Counted from the stretch's first letter, positions 28,192 to 37,931 are shown. The stretch: DNA of 64,000 nucleotides from CBFHSD01 sp965658375 (GCA_965658375.1 CBFHSD010000007.1:1-64000), one strand, 5' to 3'. A program made the numbers and translations. The notes: generated by a model from the sequence alone, not told the origin.

Positions 28192-29361
28192 TTAGTGGCT
28201 GTTTAATTTATGATGAAGAAGTACTTGATCTATGGAGTCACCCATAAAGGATATTGGAATCATATATGGATTTTTGAAATACTCATTTACCGTTGAAAAG
28301 GTAAGTGATTCTATGACATCTCCTTTTAAATTCTTTTCTTCAATGCCTTGTTGCAATTGCATCACGCACATCACCTCACCCGGATGTTCTGCATCTACCA
28401 TGTAATGGTCTGTTAAGCCCATACCAGAAGGAGTAGCAAAGGGAATGACATTGTAGCCTTTTGCAATCAGCTCTTCTTGAACGCCCAAAAACTCTTCCCA
28501 CAATGCCTTAAACATTGGATCTTTTATGGCCTCATTGAAATACACATCTGAGTATGGCGGAATGTAAAGAATCAATTCTATTCCTTTTTCTTGAACACGC
28601 TCTAAGAACTTAAAGTAGACCCTCTTCTTACCTTCATCAAACTCAAAGGGTTCTATAAAAGGAGCAGTTTTGTTTTTTAGATACAGAATTAAATCCCCAT
28701 CGTTGTAACTAGAATCATTCAAGAAACGTTCAATGTCTGGTTTATGCCTATAGCTTCCATCTCTGCGGTATCCTCTACCTCCCATTCCAGCACGTCCAAA
28801 ACCATAATCTACTTTGGGTGGAGACATGAACTTAGGGTTTAGAAAAATGCGTTGTATGCCCTTTAAATGCGATTTGCTACTCATTGCTCTATCCTCCGGG
28901 TGATTTCTTGTCCATTCAATAGAATCCAAAACCGTGTTCCCAACGAAGAATGAGATATCAACACCTAGCACAAGCAGCTCAGGTGTATTCACTTTGCCCT
29001 CATCCATCAAGTCTAACACGTAGTTCACATCTTTGATGTTTCTGGCCATAAGACCTGTGTTATAGAAATCATCTTGGTAAGGTTCGAACATAAAATCTCT
29101 GAACTGAAGAGTAACAGATTGCCCTAAAACCAACACACCAGTAGGCTGCTTCTTTTTAAACATCTGAAACTTATAATTACTCAGCGTGTTTCCTATGATT
29201 TCTCTGCAGTAATAGCTTTCTGACTGTGATTGGTCTTGCATTGTAGTCACCTCCTCAATGGTATAAGACTCTTTGTTTGCATGCAAGAAATACTCACCGA
29301 TTAAGCCATAAAGAATAATCAGCAGCACATAAGGTGATGTATATAATACGAGCTTCTTCAT
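28192..29361 (-). CDS. Membrane-anchored SGNH-like protein, likely MBOAT partner
   Basis: The 389-residue protein has an N-terminal membrane anchor (residues 4-22) and a large periplasmic domain. A candidate nucleophile lies in VLGQSVTLQF (Ser82), and a D-x-x-H pair (Asp323, His326 in DAEHPGE) near the C terminus could complete an SGNH/GDSL-type triad. This resembles DltD- or AlgJ-class proteins, which take acyl groups from an MBOAT protein and transfer them to a polymer. It starts two bases after the stop of the second MBOAT gene. The family assignment rests on motifs and context, as overall similarity is weak. Confidence 0.55.
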   Translation of the reverse strand: MKKLVLYTSPYVLLIILYGLIGEYFLHANKESYTIEEVTTMQDQSQSESYYCREIIGNTLSNYKFQMFKKKQPTGVLVLGQSVTLQFRDFMFEPYQDDFYNTGLMARNIKDVNYVLDLMDEGKVNTPELLVLGVDISFFVGNTVLDSIEWTRNHPEDRAMSSKSHLKGIQRIFLNPKFMSPPKVDYGFGRAGMGGRGYRRDGSYRHKPDIERFLNDSSYNDGDLILYLKNKTAPFIEPFEFDEGKKRVYFKFLERVQEKGIELILYIPPYSDVYFNEAIKDPMFKALWEEFLGVQEELIAKGYNVIPFATPSGMGLTDHYMVDAEHPGEVMCVMQLQQGIEEKNLKGDVIESLTFSTVNEYFKNPYMIPISFMGDSIDQVLLHHKLNSH

Positions 29362-29363
29362 TA

Positions 29364-30782
29364 TTAAAATTGGAAGTAATAAAAGGGTTCTTTGCCAAAG
29401 TATCCGTACAACAATATCAGAATAGTCATGACTACATACAAGCCTCTTCTAACGTATGGATGGAAACCTTCTACATAGAAAGGATGGTCTCTTTCTTTGG
29501 TGATCCACTCATAGGCTAAAATACCCGCAGCCAATGCAGATACTTTAAGCAAGGCAGGATGGATACTTGAGCCGAAGTTATTGAACACACTATCGTAGAT
29601 GGAAAAAGCAATATCAATGTTTGGTGACCGGAAGAACACTCCAGAAATGGTGATTAAACTGTATGTTCCAAACATTGCAAAAATGCTGGCCACTTTATTC
29701 TCCTTGAGAAATGAAAAGAGTGTTCTTAAATTTTTACTGTGTCGAGATAGAATACGAGGAGCGAATGAAATACCATGAATAAAACCAAAAATGATGTAGG
29801 TGTAATTCGCACCATGCCAAAACCCAATCACCACAAATAAGATTATGGAAGAAAGAATGCGCCACACTGTACTCTTTCTATATAAACCCGCAAACCACAA
29901 GTAAAAATAATCTCTAAACCAATTGGTTAGAGAAATGTGCCATCGAGACCAAAACTCAGGAATGCTTCTAGAGAAAAGAGGTGTTTTAAAGTTTCTCACC
30001 AACTCAAAACCTAAGAGTTTAGCTACCCCTCTGGCAATATCTGTATACGCTGAGAAATCAGTGTATAGTTGAACAAAAAACAATGCAGTAGCAAAGAATA
30101 ATGAAAAACCATTTTGGGTATCGTAAGTGGCATAGACATAGTCAATTTGAATGCCCAAATTATCGGCAATCACCATCTTCTTAAAAAACCCATACAGGAG
30201 CAATCGTAAACCTTGAACGGCTTGTGGGTAATTAAAAATACGCGCTTTAGAGAATTGCGGTAAAAAGGTAGTTGCGCGCTCTATTGGACCCGCTATGAGC
30301 TGTGGAAAGAAACTTACATAGTTCAAAAATGCGATGATGTTCTTCTCAGGTTTCACCTTCCCTTTATACACATCTAAAGAATAGCTGAGGGTTTGAAAAG
30401 TATAGAAACTAATCCCTACTGGAAGAATGATATTCAAGGTATGGTAATTTGCTTCTAAGTTGAGCTGATGAAGCAGATCTTGAAATGACTCAATAAAGAA
30501 GTTGACGTACTTGAAAAACATCAATAATCCCAAGTTTATGCAGAGACTTATCCCAATAAGCAGCTTTTTATGCCGGCTATTGGGAATGAAGTAGCCCACT
30601 GTATAATCTACAAAAGAGCTGAAGAGAATGAGAAGCAAAAAGCGAAGATCCCACCACGCATAAAACACGTAGTTTACCAAAAGCAATAGAATATTGAATG
30701 CCTTTAAGTTTTTCCTCACATTCCACAACACAAAGAATGTGGCACATAGAAATACTAAAAACTCTATGGAATTAAATTTCAT
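29364..30782 (-). CDS. MBOAT-family O-acyltransferase (AlgI-like), second copy
   Basis: A 472-residue polytopic inner-membrane protein with about ten hydrophobic segments. It carries AlgI/DltB family marks: SYSLDVYKGK, RHISL-type RWHISL near 280-285, and the two conserved histidines His323 (FWHGAN) and His336 (FGFIHG). It should move an acyl group, commonly acetyl, from a cytoplasmic donor across the membrane for O-acylation. Its start overlaps the stop of the AlgJ-like gene by four bases (ATGA). It differs clearly from the first MBOAT of the cluster, so the two are not a recent duplication. Confidence 0.9.
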   Translation of the reverse strand: MKFNSIEFLVFLCATFFVLWNVRKNLKAFNILLLLVNYVFYAWWDLRFLLLILFSSFVDYTVGYFIPNSRHKKLLIGISLCINLGLLMFFKYVNFFIESFQDLLHQLNLEANYHTLNIILPVGISFYTFQTLSYSLDVYKGKVKPEKNIIAFLNYVSFFPQLIAGPIERATTFLPQFSKARIFNYPQAVQGLRLLLYGFFKKMVIADNLGIQIDYVYATYDTQNGFSLFFATALFFVQLYTDFSAYTDIARGVAKLLGFELVRNFKTPLFSRSIPEFWSRWHISLTNWFRDYFYLWFAGLYRKSTVWRILSSIILFVVIGFWHGANYTYIIFGFIHGISFAPRILSRHSKNLRTLFSFLKENKVASIFAMFGTYSLITISGVFFRSPNIDIAFSIYDSVFNNFGSSIHPALLKVSALAAGILAYEWITKERDHPFYVEGFHPYVRRGLYVVMTILILLYGYFGKEPFYYFQF

Positions 30783-32101
30783 TCAGATTCTAGTTTAAAA
30801 TTTGGATCATGAAGATAGATCTCAATCATTTCTTCAAAAGTAACTCCGCGCTCTTCTGCCAACTTTTCAAGTGCTTTTCTCCATTGCTTTTTGCTGTGGA
30901 ACTGTTCAATTAAGTATTCATTTCCTCGCTCAACCCGCACATGATTTGAATCTTTGATTGTGCGTAAAGCGTCTACGGGGAACCCCCATCCTCTGTAAAT
31001 ATTATTTGGCTCATTCACCAAAATCACAAACGCATCGTAGTCTTCTAAGAATTGATGAAGGTCTTTGTGTCTAGCAAGTAAAGGCAATGCGTTATTTACT
31101 CTCCCTTGCTTAACCGTTTTATCGTGAGCTGCTTGGTAGTAAAACCAAAATTGCATTTCGGAGAAACACTCGGTACCAAAGTCTAAATTTTCAAAAAGGT
31201 CCCAACCGAAACTATCGCTGATAAACAACACTTTCTTTTTATCGAAATTCTCAGGCTTTTTCCATTCAAATTCTGGATATGCCATGCTATCTGGATGAAT
31301 ATCTTCAAACAAATTCATCGCGTTGGCAATATCATTGTCAAAGTATTCAGCACGTTTGCTGTACTTCATCTCTGTAATTTCAATGTTAGGCAAATCCCAA
31401 TTTGTCTTGTGTTCTATGTAGCGCGTCAAAGAATCTGCCACAAAGATGTTGGCAAAATAGCTCCAATGCACACCGTATTTAGGAAACATGAGTTCGCCAT
31501 ACTCCTCCTTTAATTCTAGCATATAAGGCGCAAAATGAATATGATTGATATCCCGCTGAATGAACTCTTGCACCATTCTCTCATTGTTTGTCGTGTCTTT
31601 CTTCTGCTCATAAGGAATGTACTCTGGGTAGAAAGTTGCTTTTCCTGTAGCTAATACATAGACTACAATTTTCCCCCTAGCTTCTAAAGAGTCTTGCAGC
31701 TTTTCCATTTGCCTTCCAAGCTTCTCAATTTTTTCAGACCCTACATAGTCTTCTCCGAAATATGAATCGATGTACTGTTTTTCAAACAAGAAATTATTTT
31801 TGCCTACTATTGTTCTTCCAGCATGCACCTTATTGAATAGACTGTACTCTAGCTGATTGTGTGTTTTTATGAAAAATGCAAATAAACCAATTCGATCATT
31901 CACATATTTTGAAAATGACTCTTGAAAAGACCCATTAAAAACATTCTGTGCATTCAATTCTTCAAAGGTGTTGGTAAGTTCACTGTGGCTTACACCACCT
32001 GCAAATTTCAATGGCGTTACAAGCTCAACCATAGGATAGCTCAAGAGAACCATACTCACAATTAAAAGTGCCTTCTTGTATATATTAGGATGAATGCGCA
32101 T
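30779..32101 (-). CDS. AlgJ/AlgX-type SGNH O-acetyltransferase
   Basis: The 440-residue protein has one N-terminal membrane helix (residues 10-27) and a periplasmic SGNH domain. The nucleophile block reads LFISDSFGW (Ser297) and an upstream block reads GVHWSYFA (His212), corresponding to the D/G-x-H-W motif of alginate O-acetylation proteins AlgJ and AlgX. In that system MBOAT AlgI passes acetyl groups to AlgJ, which places them on the polymer. The gene is overlapped by MBOAT genes on both sides (one base upstream, four downstream), supporting joint translation. Confidence 0.85.
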   Translation of the reverse strand: MRIHPNIYKKALLIVSMVLLSYPMVELVTPLKFAGGVSHSELTNTFEELNAQNVFNGSFQESFSKYVNDRIGLFAFFIKTHNQLEYSLFNKVHAGRTIVGKNNFLFEKQYIDSYFGEDYVGSEKIEKLGRQMEKLQDSLEARGKIVVYVLATGKATFYPEYIPYEQKKDTTNNERMVQEFIQRDINHIHFAPYMLELKEEYGELMFPKYGVHWSYFANIFVADSLTRYIEHKTNWDLPNIEITEMKYSKRAEYFDNDIANAMNLFEDIHPDSMAYPEFEWKKPENFDKKKVLFISDSFGWDLFENLDFGTECFSEMQFWFYYQAAHDKTVKQGRVNNALPLLARHKDLHQFLEDYDAFVILVNEPNNIYRGWGFPVDALRTIKDSNHVRVERGNEYLIEQFHSKKQWRKALEKLAEERGVTFEEMIEIYLHDPNFKLESE

Positions 32102-33528
32102 TAAAATCTAAAATATATAAAGGGATTAAAGTCTGAACTTGCAACATAGCTTATACTGAGAATAGTAAGAACAAGAGCCCCTGAAAACAACGCTATATGC
32201 CTTGGCCAAGTGGTAGCTTCTGAATAAACAAACAACTCTGCCTTTTTTCCAAACCTGAATAAGGTGAAATAGGAGAAAAGTAGGGCCAGTCCCAAAAACA
32301 CAAAAAATTTAAAATCTAGTTCTAGTGAGTTCACCTGTTCTCCTGTCCATAAGAACATGCGCTGTAAATAGGTAGAAGCATCGCTCAGTGTTTCTGTTCT
32401 AAAGAAGACCCAGCCAATCAAAACGATGAAATACGAATAGACCAATTGAAAGAACTGTGGTAATCTTTCTAATATTCGCGACAAGAAAAGTCGTTCTAAC
32501 AGTAAAAAAGTGCCATGCCAAGCACCCCAAATAACAAAATTCCAAGAAGCACCATGCCACAAGCCTGAAAGCAGAAATACAACTACCAGGTTGATGTGAT
32601 TCGAAAAGAAGAAGCTGGATCGGTTACCGCCTAATGGAATATACAGGTAGTCTCTCATAAAAGCACCAAGCGTAATGTGCCATTTACGCCAAAAATCGGT
32701 GATACTTGTAGCTGTATACGGATTCTTGAAGTTCTCTGGAAAGTTGAACCCCAGCATTTTTCCTAAGCCGATTGCCATGTCTGAATAACCAGCAAAATCG
32801 AAATAAATTTGCATGGAATACGCTACTATTCCAATCCATAACATGTCCGAATCTAAAGCAGCAGCATCAGCAAAAATGAGATCTACTTGTTCACCGATTT
32901 GGTTAGCAATCAGTACTTTCTTCGCTAAACCTAAGACGAAAATATATAGTCCATTTAACTGAAAATCAGGATAAAAGTTATGCTTCCTATCGTTCAATTC
33001 ATCTGCAATGGTATTGAAGCGAATAATTGGTCCTGCAATAAGTTGAGGGAAAAGTAGAATGTATAACAGATAGTCCCACACCCTTTTCAGCGGTTTGTGC
33101 TTTCCCCAATAAACATCTAGAGAATACGTAATGGATTGAAAGGTGAAGAAGGAGATTCCTATGGGAAGCATGACTTCTACCCAAGAAAATGATTGTACAC
33201 CAAAGAGGCTGAAAAACTCGTTTACATTCTCAACGAAAAAATTGGCATACTTAAAATAAGCCAACACACCAAGGTTGATGGATAAGGATAACCAGAGGAG
33301 CTTTTTCTGGAGCAAGCGTTTTGTGGAAGCACTAATTTTCTGAACGATATAAAAGTTCACTATCAGCAATGGAATCAAGAGCATAAAGAATTTTGGAGCT
33401 CCCCAGAAGTAAAAAAGTAAACTAGCTAATAAAGCAACGATGTTCTTTTTTGAGTGGGGCACCACATAGTATGCCAGCAGAAAAAGGGGCAAAAATAGTA
33501 ACAAGAAAATGATACTTGAATAAACCAC
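32101..33528 (-). CDS. MBOAT-family O-acyltransferase (AlgI-like), first copy
   Basis: A 475-residue polytopic inner-membrane acyltransferase. Diagnostic segments are SYSLDVYWGKH, FWRKWHITL, MRDYLYIPLGGNR and the catalytic histidines His325 (LWHGAS) and His338 (WGAWHG). It begins at a GTG codon; there is no ATG between this and the upstream stop, which is in the same frame four codons earlier. Paired with the AlgJ-like gene immediately downstream, it probably supplies acetyl groups for modification of the exported polysaccharide. Confidence 0.92.
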   Translation of the reverse strand: MVYSSIIFLLLFLPLFLLAYYVVPHSKKNIVALLASLLFYFWGAPKFFMLLIPLLIVNFYIVQKISASTKRLLQKKLLWLSLSINLGVLAYFKYANFFVENVNEFFSLFGVQSFSWVEVMLPIGISFFTFQSITYSLDVYWGKHKPLKRVWDYLLYILLFPQLIAGPIIRFNTIADELNDRKHNFYPDFQLNGLYIFVLGLAKKVLIANQIGEQVDLIFADAAALDSDMLWIGIVAYSMQIYFDFAGYSDMAIGLGKMLGFNFPENFKNPYTATSITDFWRKWHITLGAFMRDYLYIPLGGNRSSFFFSNHINLVVVFLLSGLWHGASWNFVIWGAWHGTFLLLERLFLSRILERLPQFFQLVYSYFIVLIGWVFFRTETLSDASTYLQRMFLWTGEQVNSLELDFKFFVFLGLALLFSYFTLFRFGKKAELFVYSEATTWPRHIALFSGALVLTILSISYVASSDFNPFIYFRF

Positions 33529-33537
33529 TAAGCCGTA

Positions 33538-35640
33538 TTATTTGCGTGTAATTACTTTCTCGAAGGCCTCCAAGGTCTCAATAGCAGTTTTACGCCAAGA
33601 GAAATCGAAACTTCGCTCAAGCGCCTTATTACCTAATTCTTTCTTGAGCTCTTCATTTGTAAGAATGGCTTTCATCTGTTCTTTGATCTGTTCTACATTA
33701 TCAGATTTAGCCGGCAAGCCATATCCTTCGAATAACTCTTTCATAGAACTGTTATCACCATAAATAACAGGGGTCTGACAAGACATTGCCTCTAAAGGCG
33801 GCAAGCCAAAACCTTCATAATAAGAAACATAGCACAATGCTTCCGCTTCTCTGTAAAGATCTGGCAAGTCGTTTTCATTGATGAAATTGGTGAAGTAAAT
33901 TCTCTCTCTGTGTCTCAGCTTCAGCAACTCTTTGCTATCCCACCCTTTGTTTCCAGCAATAACAAGGTTACAACTCAAATCGGGATTCTCTTCTAAAAGC
34001 AATTCAAATGCTTTTATCGTGTTCAAAAGATTCTTTCTGGGTTCTAGTGTAGACAGTGTTAGAATAAAAGGATCGTATGGAATTTTATACACTTCTCGTG
34101 TATTCAAACCTGAATCTCTATTCAACAAAGGCTTAAACTTCACGTTATCTGCCGCCTCATAAATGGTGTGAAGCTTTTCTGAATTCACTTGATATTCAGC
34201 AAGTAAATCGGCTTTTGTGTTATGAGAAATACAGATGTACTCCGCGTTGTTTTTCTCAAAAAAGTGAATGCCGTCTTCAGCTTTTTCAATGTTGTTAGAG
34301 GTATGGTATTGCTTAAATAGGCGATGAGTTAAATCATGCATGGTTACCAAAAACTTGGTATTCACATTTTTAAAGGGCTCATAATGTTGTGGAAGTGGAA
34401 CATGAATTAAATCGTACGTGTTCAGAATAGATTTCTCTTGTTCTTGTATTCCTTCTAAAAGAGCAGATTGACTGCTTACCACTCCTCCTTTTCTAAAATA
34501 CTTCAGCATAGGATGATCGGAATATTTTAAGCCAATTTTAATGAGCAATTGCCTGTATCTATTCTTGACGGCATCTTTGAGAGCAACCGGCACCCAACTT
34601 TTCACATAGGAAGAACCCGCTTTAAAATATTGCTTAATCAGGTTTTTGGTTTCTGGAAAATGCGTAAAATTATTCTCGTTTTTATTGACGTCAAACAGCT
34701 TTTTTCCGTATTCAGAAAGCGGGTGTATTTGCCCTTTGAGAAACAGATCAATTTGCCATTTCGAATCTGGATTTTGAGTAAGTGGATACAATGCTTTTAG
34801 AAGCTCTAGTTGATACCGTTTTACGCCATCATTGCGTAGCATTAATAGCTTGTTGGCTTCAATGAGCACTTTATACGGTTTGGCTTGTTTTTTAGGCGTT
34901 TCTTGTCCCAATAGCTCCATCACCTTGAAATCTAAATCAGGATCTAAAGGAAGAATGCCGCCATTGATATCATAGCCCATCCTATCCATGGTATTGCGGT
35001 GATGCGCCCAGAAAAAGTTGTTTAATTCTCTATCAAGTTCATCTTTCCATCCAAAGGCTTTACCCTTTCTAAAAGATTTCTTTATGATCTCTACTTCTTC
35101 TTCCTCGGTAGTGCTTATTCTCTTCCCGCGACCATACTTCGGTTTGCCGAATTTTAATTCTTCAAAAGTTGGAGCGCTCTCTTTCTTCTTTGTGGAAAGG
35201 TCTACGAGGTGACCTATTCTACTCACCTGTTCTAAGGGTGAACAGATTAAATCTTCAAAGCGAATGAGTACATCTGCTCTTTCAACCCAAGCGTTCACAT
35301 TGGGTCCCCAGCCACCAAAATAACTTCCTTTCGAAGCAACGGTGGCTTCCATGAAAATATCTTTGAATGTACGCTCTGAGTTGTAAATCTGAATTTGCTG
35401 ATAGGCCATTGAGACAATCGCATCTCGCCCATCTCTTACAAGGTAAACCGATGGAATTTCGGGATCTAAAGGAGAGATATTGGTTGGCATGTGGTGTGTT
35501 TTTACCACAGGAAACTCCACATAATTATCTGGCTCTCCCTTTCCTTCAAAGTAAGAGCTCGAGCTTATACCATACACATCAAACAGTGTATTGCGCAAAA
35601 AAGTGTTACCAGACCTTGGGTATGAACTGAGCCAAATCAT
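33538..35640 (-). CDS. Sulfotransferase-GT4 glycosyltransferase fusion protein
   Basis: One 700-residue frame joins two enzymes. Residues 1-245 form a PAPS-dependent sulfotransferase with the 5'-phosphosulfate loop YPRSGNTFLRN (7-17) and the 3'-phosphate motif YLVRDGRDAIVS (66-77). From about residue 256 a complete GT4 glycosyltransferase begins with its usual first strand (YKVLIEANKLL), followed by the donor-binding RKN loop at 535-537 and EGFGLPPLEA at 609-618. Both halves retain catalytic-site motifs, so this looks like a bifunctional enzyme and not a pseudogene. It could link sugar addition and sulfation in assembling the polysaccharide. The stop of the next sulfotransferase gene overlaps its start (ATGA). 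Confidence 0.9.
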   Translation of the reverse strand: MIWLSSYPRSGNTFLRNTLFDVYGISSSSYFEGKGEPDNYVEFPVVKTHHMPTNISPLDPEIPSVYLVRDGRDAIVSMAYQQIQIYNSERTFKDIFMEATVASKGSYFGGWGPNVNAWVERADVLIRFEDLICSPLEQVSRIGHLVDLSTKKKESAPTFEELKFGKPKYGRGKRISTTEEEEVEIIKKSFRKGKAFGWKDELDRELNNFFWAHHRNTMDRMGYDINGGILPLDPDLDFKVMELLGQETPKKQAKPYKVLIEANKLLMLRNDGVKRYQLELLKALYPLTQNPDSKWQIDLFLKGQIHPLSEYGKKLFDVNKNENNFTHFPETKNLIKQYFKAGSSYVKSWVPVALKDAVKNRYRQLLIKIGLKYSDHPMLKYFRKGGVVSSQSALLEGIQEQEKSILNTYDLIHVPLPQHYEPFKNVNTKFLVTMHDLTHRLFKQYHTSNNIEKAEDGIHFFEKNNAEYICISHNTKADLLAEYQVNSEKLHTIYEAADNVKFKPLLNRDSGLNTREVYKIPYDPFILTLSTLEPRKNLLNTIKAFELLLEENPDLSCNLVIAGNKGWDSKELLKLRHRERIYFTNFINENDLPDLYREAEALCYVSYYEGFGLPPLEAMSCQTPVIYGDNSSMKELFEGYGLPAKSDNVEQIKEQMKAILTNEELKKELGNKALERSFDFSWRKTAIETLEAFEKVITRK

Positions 35641-36320
35641 GCTCTGATGGATTTACCATTCAACTTCAACACCTTGTTATACAACTCTATATCTTGTTGA
35701 TTGTACTTTTCAATAAAGGCTATAGTCTCTATAGAGTGATCCATTTTTGAGCGTTTATTTTGTGTTGTATTGTGTTCTTTGTTTGACACCACCCAGTTCA
35801 TGGTGTTTTTTAAGCGCACTAGTTCTGTTTCGAATTCATCTTGAATTCCAATAAATGCAAAAGATTCTAAGGGAGCCTCTTCTAAGAAGTTACTCATTAC
35901 ATTTTGGTTCTCTGGGTGCGACACAAATTCTTCGAGCGTTTTGCCAAATCGCTCAAGTAAGTTCTCATCCTCTTGCTCGTTGATTCTTGCTTGAAGAATG
36001 CTTTTCAAGAAATAATAATTTGACAAAACTCGTTCTACGGGGTTTCTTAACCAAGTAATAAACTGAGCATTGGGTGCAATAGCGAAGCGATCATGCAGCA
36101 CCCTGTATGGAAAATGACCGTGGATAGTTTTTACCTTTCTATGCAACTTATTGCCTGAAAAATACCGATCATTCACCTTGATTCTACCACTATTGAAAAT
36201 GTCAACTTTAGCAAAGTTTCGTTCTGATACATTCTCTAACAGAATACTTCTAAAACTTGTGCCTGCTGTTTTTGGAATGTGAAAAGAGACCAACTCAATG
36301 TTATTGGCAATTTTATCCAT
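35637..36320 (-). CDS. Sulfotransferase family protein (sulfotransferase 2 type)
   Basis: The 227-residue cytoplasmic protein carries the PAPS-binding loop HIPKTAGTSFRS near residues 14-25 and a 3'-phosphate motif in RNPVERVLSNYY. IHGHFPY between them is typical of carbohydrate sulfotransferases of the HS2ST/chondroitin type. It overlaps the fusion gene by four bases and lies one base from the ABC ATPase gene, so it belongs to the polysaccharide operon. The acceptor sugar is unknown. Confidence 0.88.
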   Translation of the reverse strand: MDKIANNIELVSFHIPKTAGTSFRSILLENVSERNFAKVDIFNSGRIKVNDRYFSGNKLHRKVKTIHGHFPYRVLHDRFAIAPNAQFITWLRNPVERVLSNYYFLKSILQARINEQEDENLLERFGKTLEEFVSHPENQNVMSNFLEEAPLESFAFIGIQDEFETELVRLKNTMNWVVSNKEHNTTQNKRSKMDHSIETIAFIEKYNQQDIELYNKVLKLNGKSIRA

Positions 36321-36321
36321 T

Positions 36322-37086
36322 CTATGTTCTTGGTTTATTGCTCAGGGCAAAGTCAATACCTTCCTGTATATCAGTACTTTCATGCACCACCCTTCCTTTT
36401 TCCATAACAATAAGTCTATCTGCCAATTCTGTAAACTGTTCTAAGTTGTGAGAAACCAATAATACTGCTGTGTCTTTCTTCACTTCTTTCAGCGCTTCCA
36501 TGCATTTTTTACGAAAACGCACATCACTCACTGCCAAACCCTCATCAATAATCAAGAGGTCTGGATTGGCCATCATAGAAATCGCGAAATTGATTCGGGC
36601 TCTCATACCGGCACTGTAGGTTCCAAAGGGAGCTTCTGCAAAATCTGCTACTTCGGCAAATTCTAAAATATGCGGCAACTTTTCATCAACTTCTTCTTTG
36701 CTCATCCCAAAAAGAGCACATTTCACGCGAATATTTTCTTCTCCGCTGTAGTAGCGTTGAAAAGCCCTAGTTCTCTCAAATACAGTGGTAATTCTTCCAC
36801 GAACGAAAATTTCTCCAAAACTTACTGGATAAGCCCCTATAATGGTTCTAATAAGTGTGGTCTTTCCAGCGCCATTCATACCAAGAATTCCTACAATTTC
36901 GCCTCTAGAAATACTAAGGTTGATATCTCTCAACGCCCAAAATTCATGTCTTCTTAATTTCGGAAGCTCTTTTACCCTAGACATTTTAAAAATGTCTTGC
37001 AGCCCATAAAACAGGTTGAGTTTAAGATCCGAGCAGAACTTTTTTGAGACGTTTTTTATTTCAACTACAGGTGTTGGCATAATCAT
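36322..37086 (-). CDS. ABC-2 exporter ATPase for polysaccharide (KpsT/TagH/Wzt type)
   Basis: The ATPase has Walker A GMNGAGKTT, the signature YSAGMRAR characteristic of capsule/O-antigen exporters, Walker B LLIIDEG and the switch His in SHNLEQ. Length is about 254 residues, so there is no C-terminal carbohydrate-recognition domain of the Wzt-O9a kind. The start is placed at the ATG at 37086, since the codon before it is TTG; this overlaps the permease stop as TGATG. With the permease it should export an undecaprenyl- or lipid-linked glycan across the inner membrane. Confidence 0.93.
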   Translation of the reverse strand: MIMPTPVVEIKNVSKKFCSDLKLNLFYGLQDIFKMSRVKELPKLRRHEFWALRDINLSISRGEIVGILGMNGAGKTTLIRTIIGAYPVSFGEIFVRGRITTVFERTRAFQRYYSGEENIRVKCALFGMSKEEVDEKLPHILEFAEVADFAEAPFGTYSAGMRARINFAISMMANPDLLIIDEGLAVSDVRFRKKCMEALKEVKKDTAVLLVSHNLEQFTELADRLIVMEKGRVVHESTDIQEGIDFALSNKPRT

Positions 37087-37928
37087 CAATCAAAAATGCG
37101 TTCTACAATTTTATATACAGATCCAAAAAAAAGGTGAATCACAATCAGGAATAAGAGCACCGTAACCCCTGTAGCAATCCAAAATTCATTCCATTGTGTA
37201 ACCTCTTCTCCTACAAGTAAATTACGCGGTACACCAAGCAAATAAGTGAGTGGATTTACACGGATAACACTTTGAAGCAAATCACTGGAGACCCGATCTG
37301 TATACACTACTGGTGTTAAGTACATTAATAGTGTTAAGCCCTGAGCGGCTATGAGAAGAATATCGTTAAAAACAACCTCAATCAAAGAAACAAATACACC
37401 TATCGTAATTCCCAATAAAATCAATGGAATAATGGTTGGAAAGAATAACAAAGCACTCCATGAGAAACTCACCCCAAGGAGAAGCAAAACGACAATATTG
37501 AGTACCAGAGGTATTGCGAAGCTCACCATACTCATGAGTATTTTCTCAACAATCTTCGCCTCCATGTCAAACGGCATCTCCATTAACATGCTCCCCGATT
37601 CTGTAACCGATGTGGCAATGAGTTTAAAGAAGTTGGTGAAGAATATCCAAATAGACATGCTTAAAAGCAGGTATCCTAAATAGGGAACCTTTGTTTCTCC
37701 TGGGCTATAAATACCTGTGTAATTCAATATCAACCAAATGGTTATACTTAGTATTGGACCAAGAACAATCCAAACACTTCCAAGAAAAGTCTTTTTATAC
37801 TGGTTGGTTAAACTAATAATGAATAGCTGCCAAATCAAATGGCGTGTTCTATGAACGGTACTAAAACGCTTCTTCCAGAAACCGATAAAACTATTCGAAA
37901 CAGCGCGATTGTAATCGTTTGCACTCAT
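37086..37928 (-). CDS. ABC-2 type polysaccharide export permease (KpsM/Wzm/TagG type)
   Basis: A 280-residue inner-membrane protein with six predicted helices. It starts with the family signature around HLIWQLFIISLTNQYKKTFLG and GSVWIVLGP, then has the long hydrophobic segments expected of ABC-2 permeases and ends with a KIVERIF helix. It pairs with the ATPase encoded next, with overlapping stop and start codons. The gene begins four bases after the ligase-GT fusion. Confidence 0.93.
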   Translation of the reverse strand: MSANDYNRAVSNSFIGFWKKRFSTVHRTRHLIWQLFIISLTNQYKKTFLGSVWIVLGPILSITIWLILNYTGIYSPGETKVPYLGYLLLSMSIWIFFTNFFKLIATSVTESGSMLMEMPFDMEAKIVEKILMSMVSFAIPLVLNIVVLLLLGVSFSWSALLFFPTIIPLILLGITIGVFVSLIEVVFNDILLIAAQGLTLLMYLTPVVYTDRVSSDLLQSVIRVNPLTYLLGVPRNLLVGEEVTQWNEFWIATGVTVLLFLIVIHLFFGSVYKIVERIFD

Positions 37929-37931
37929 AGC

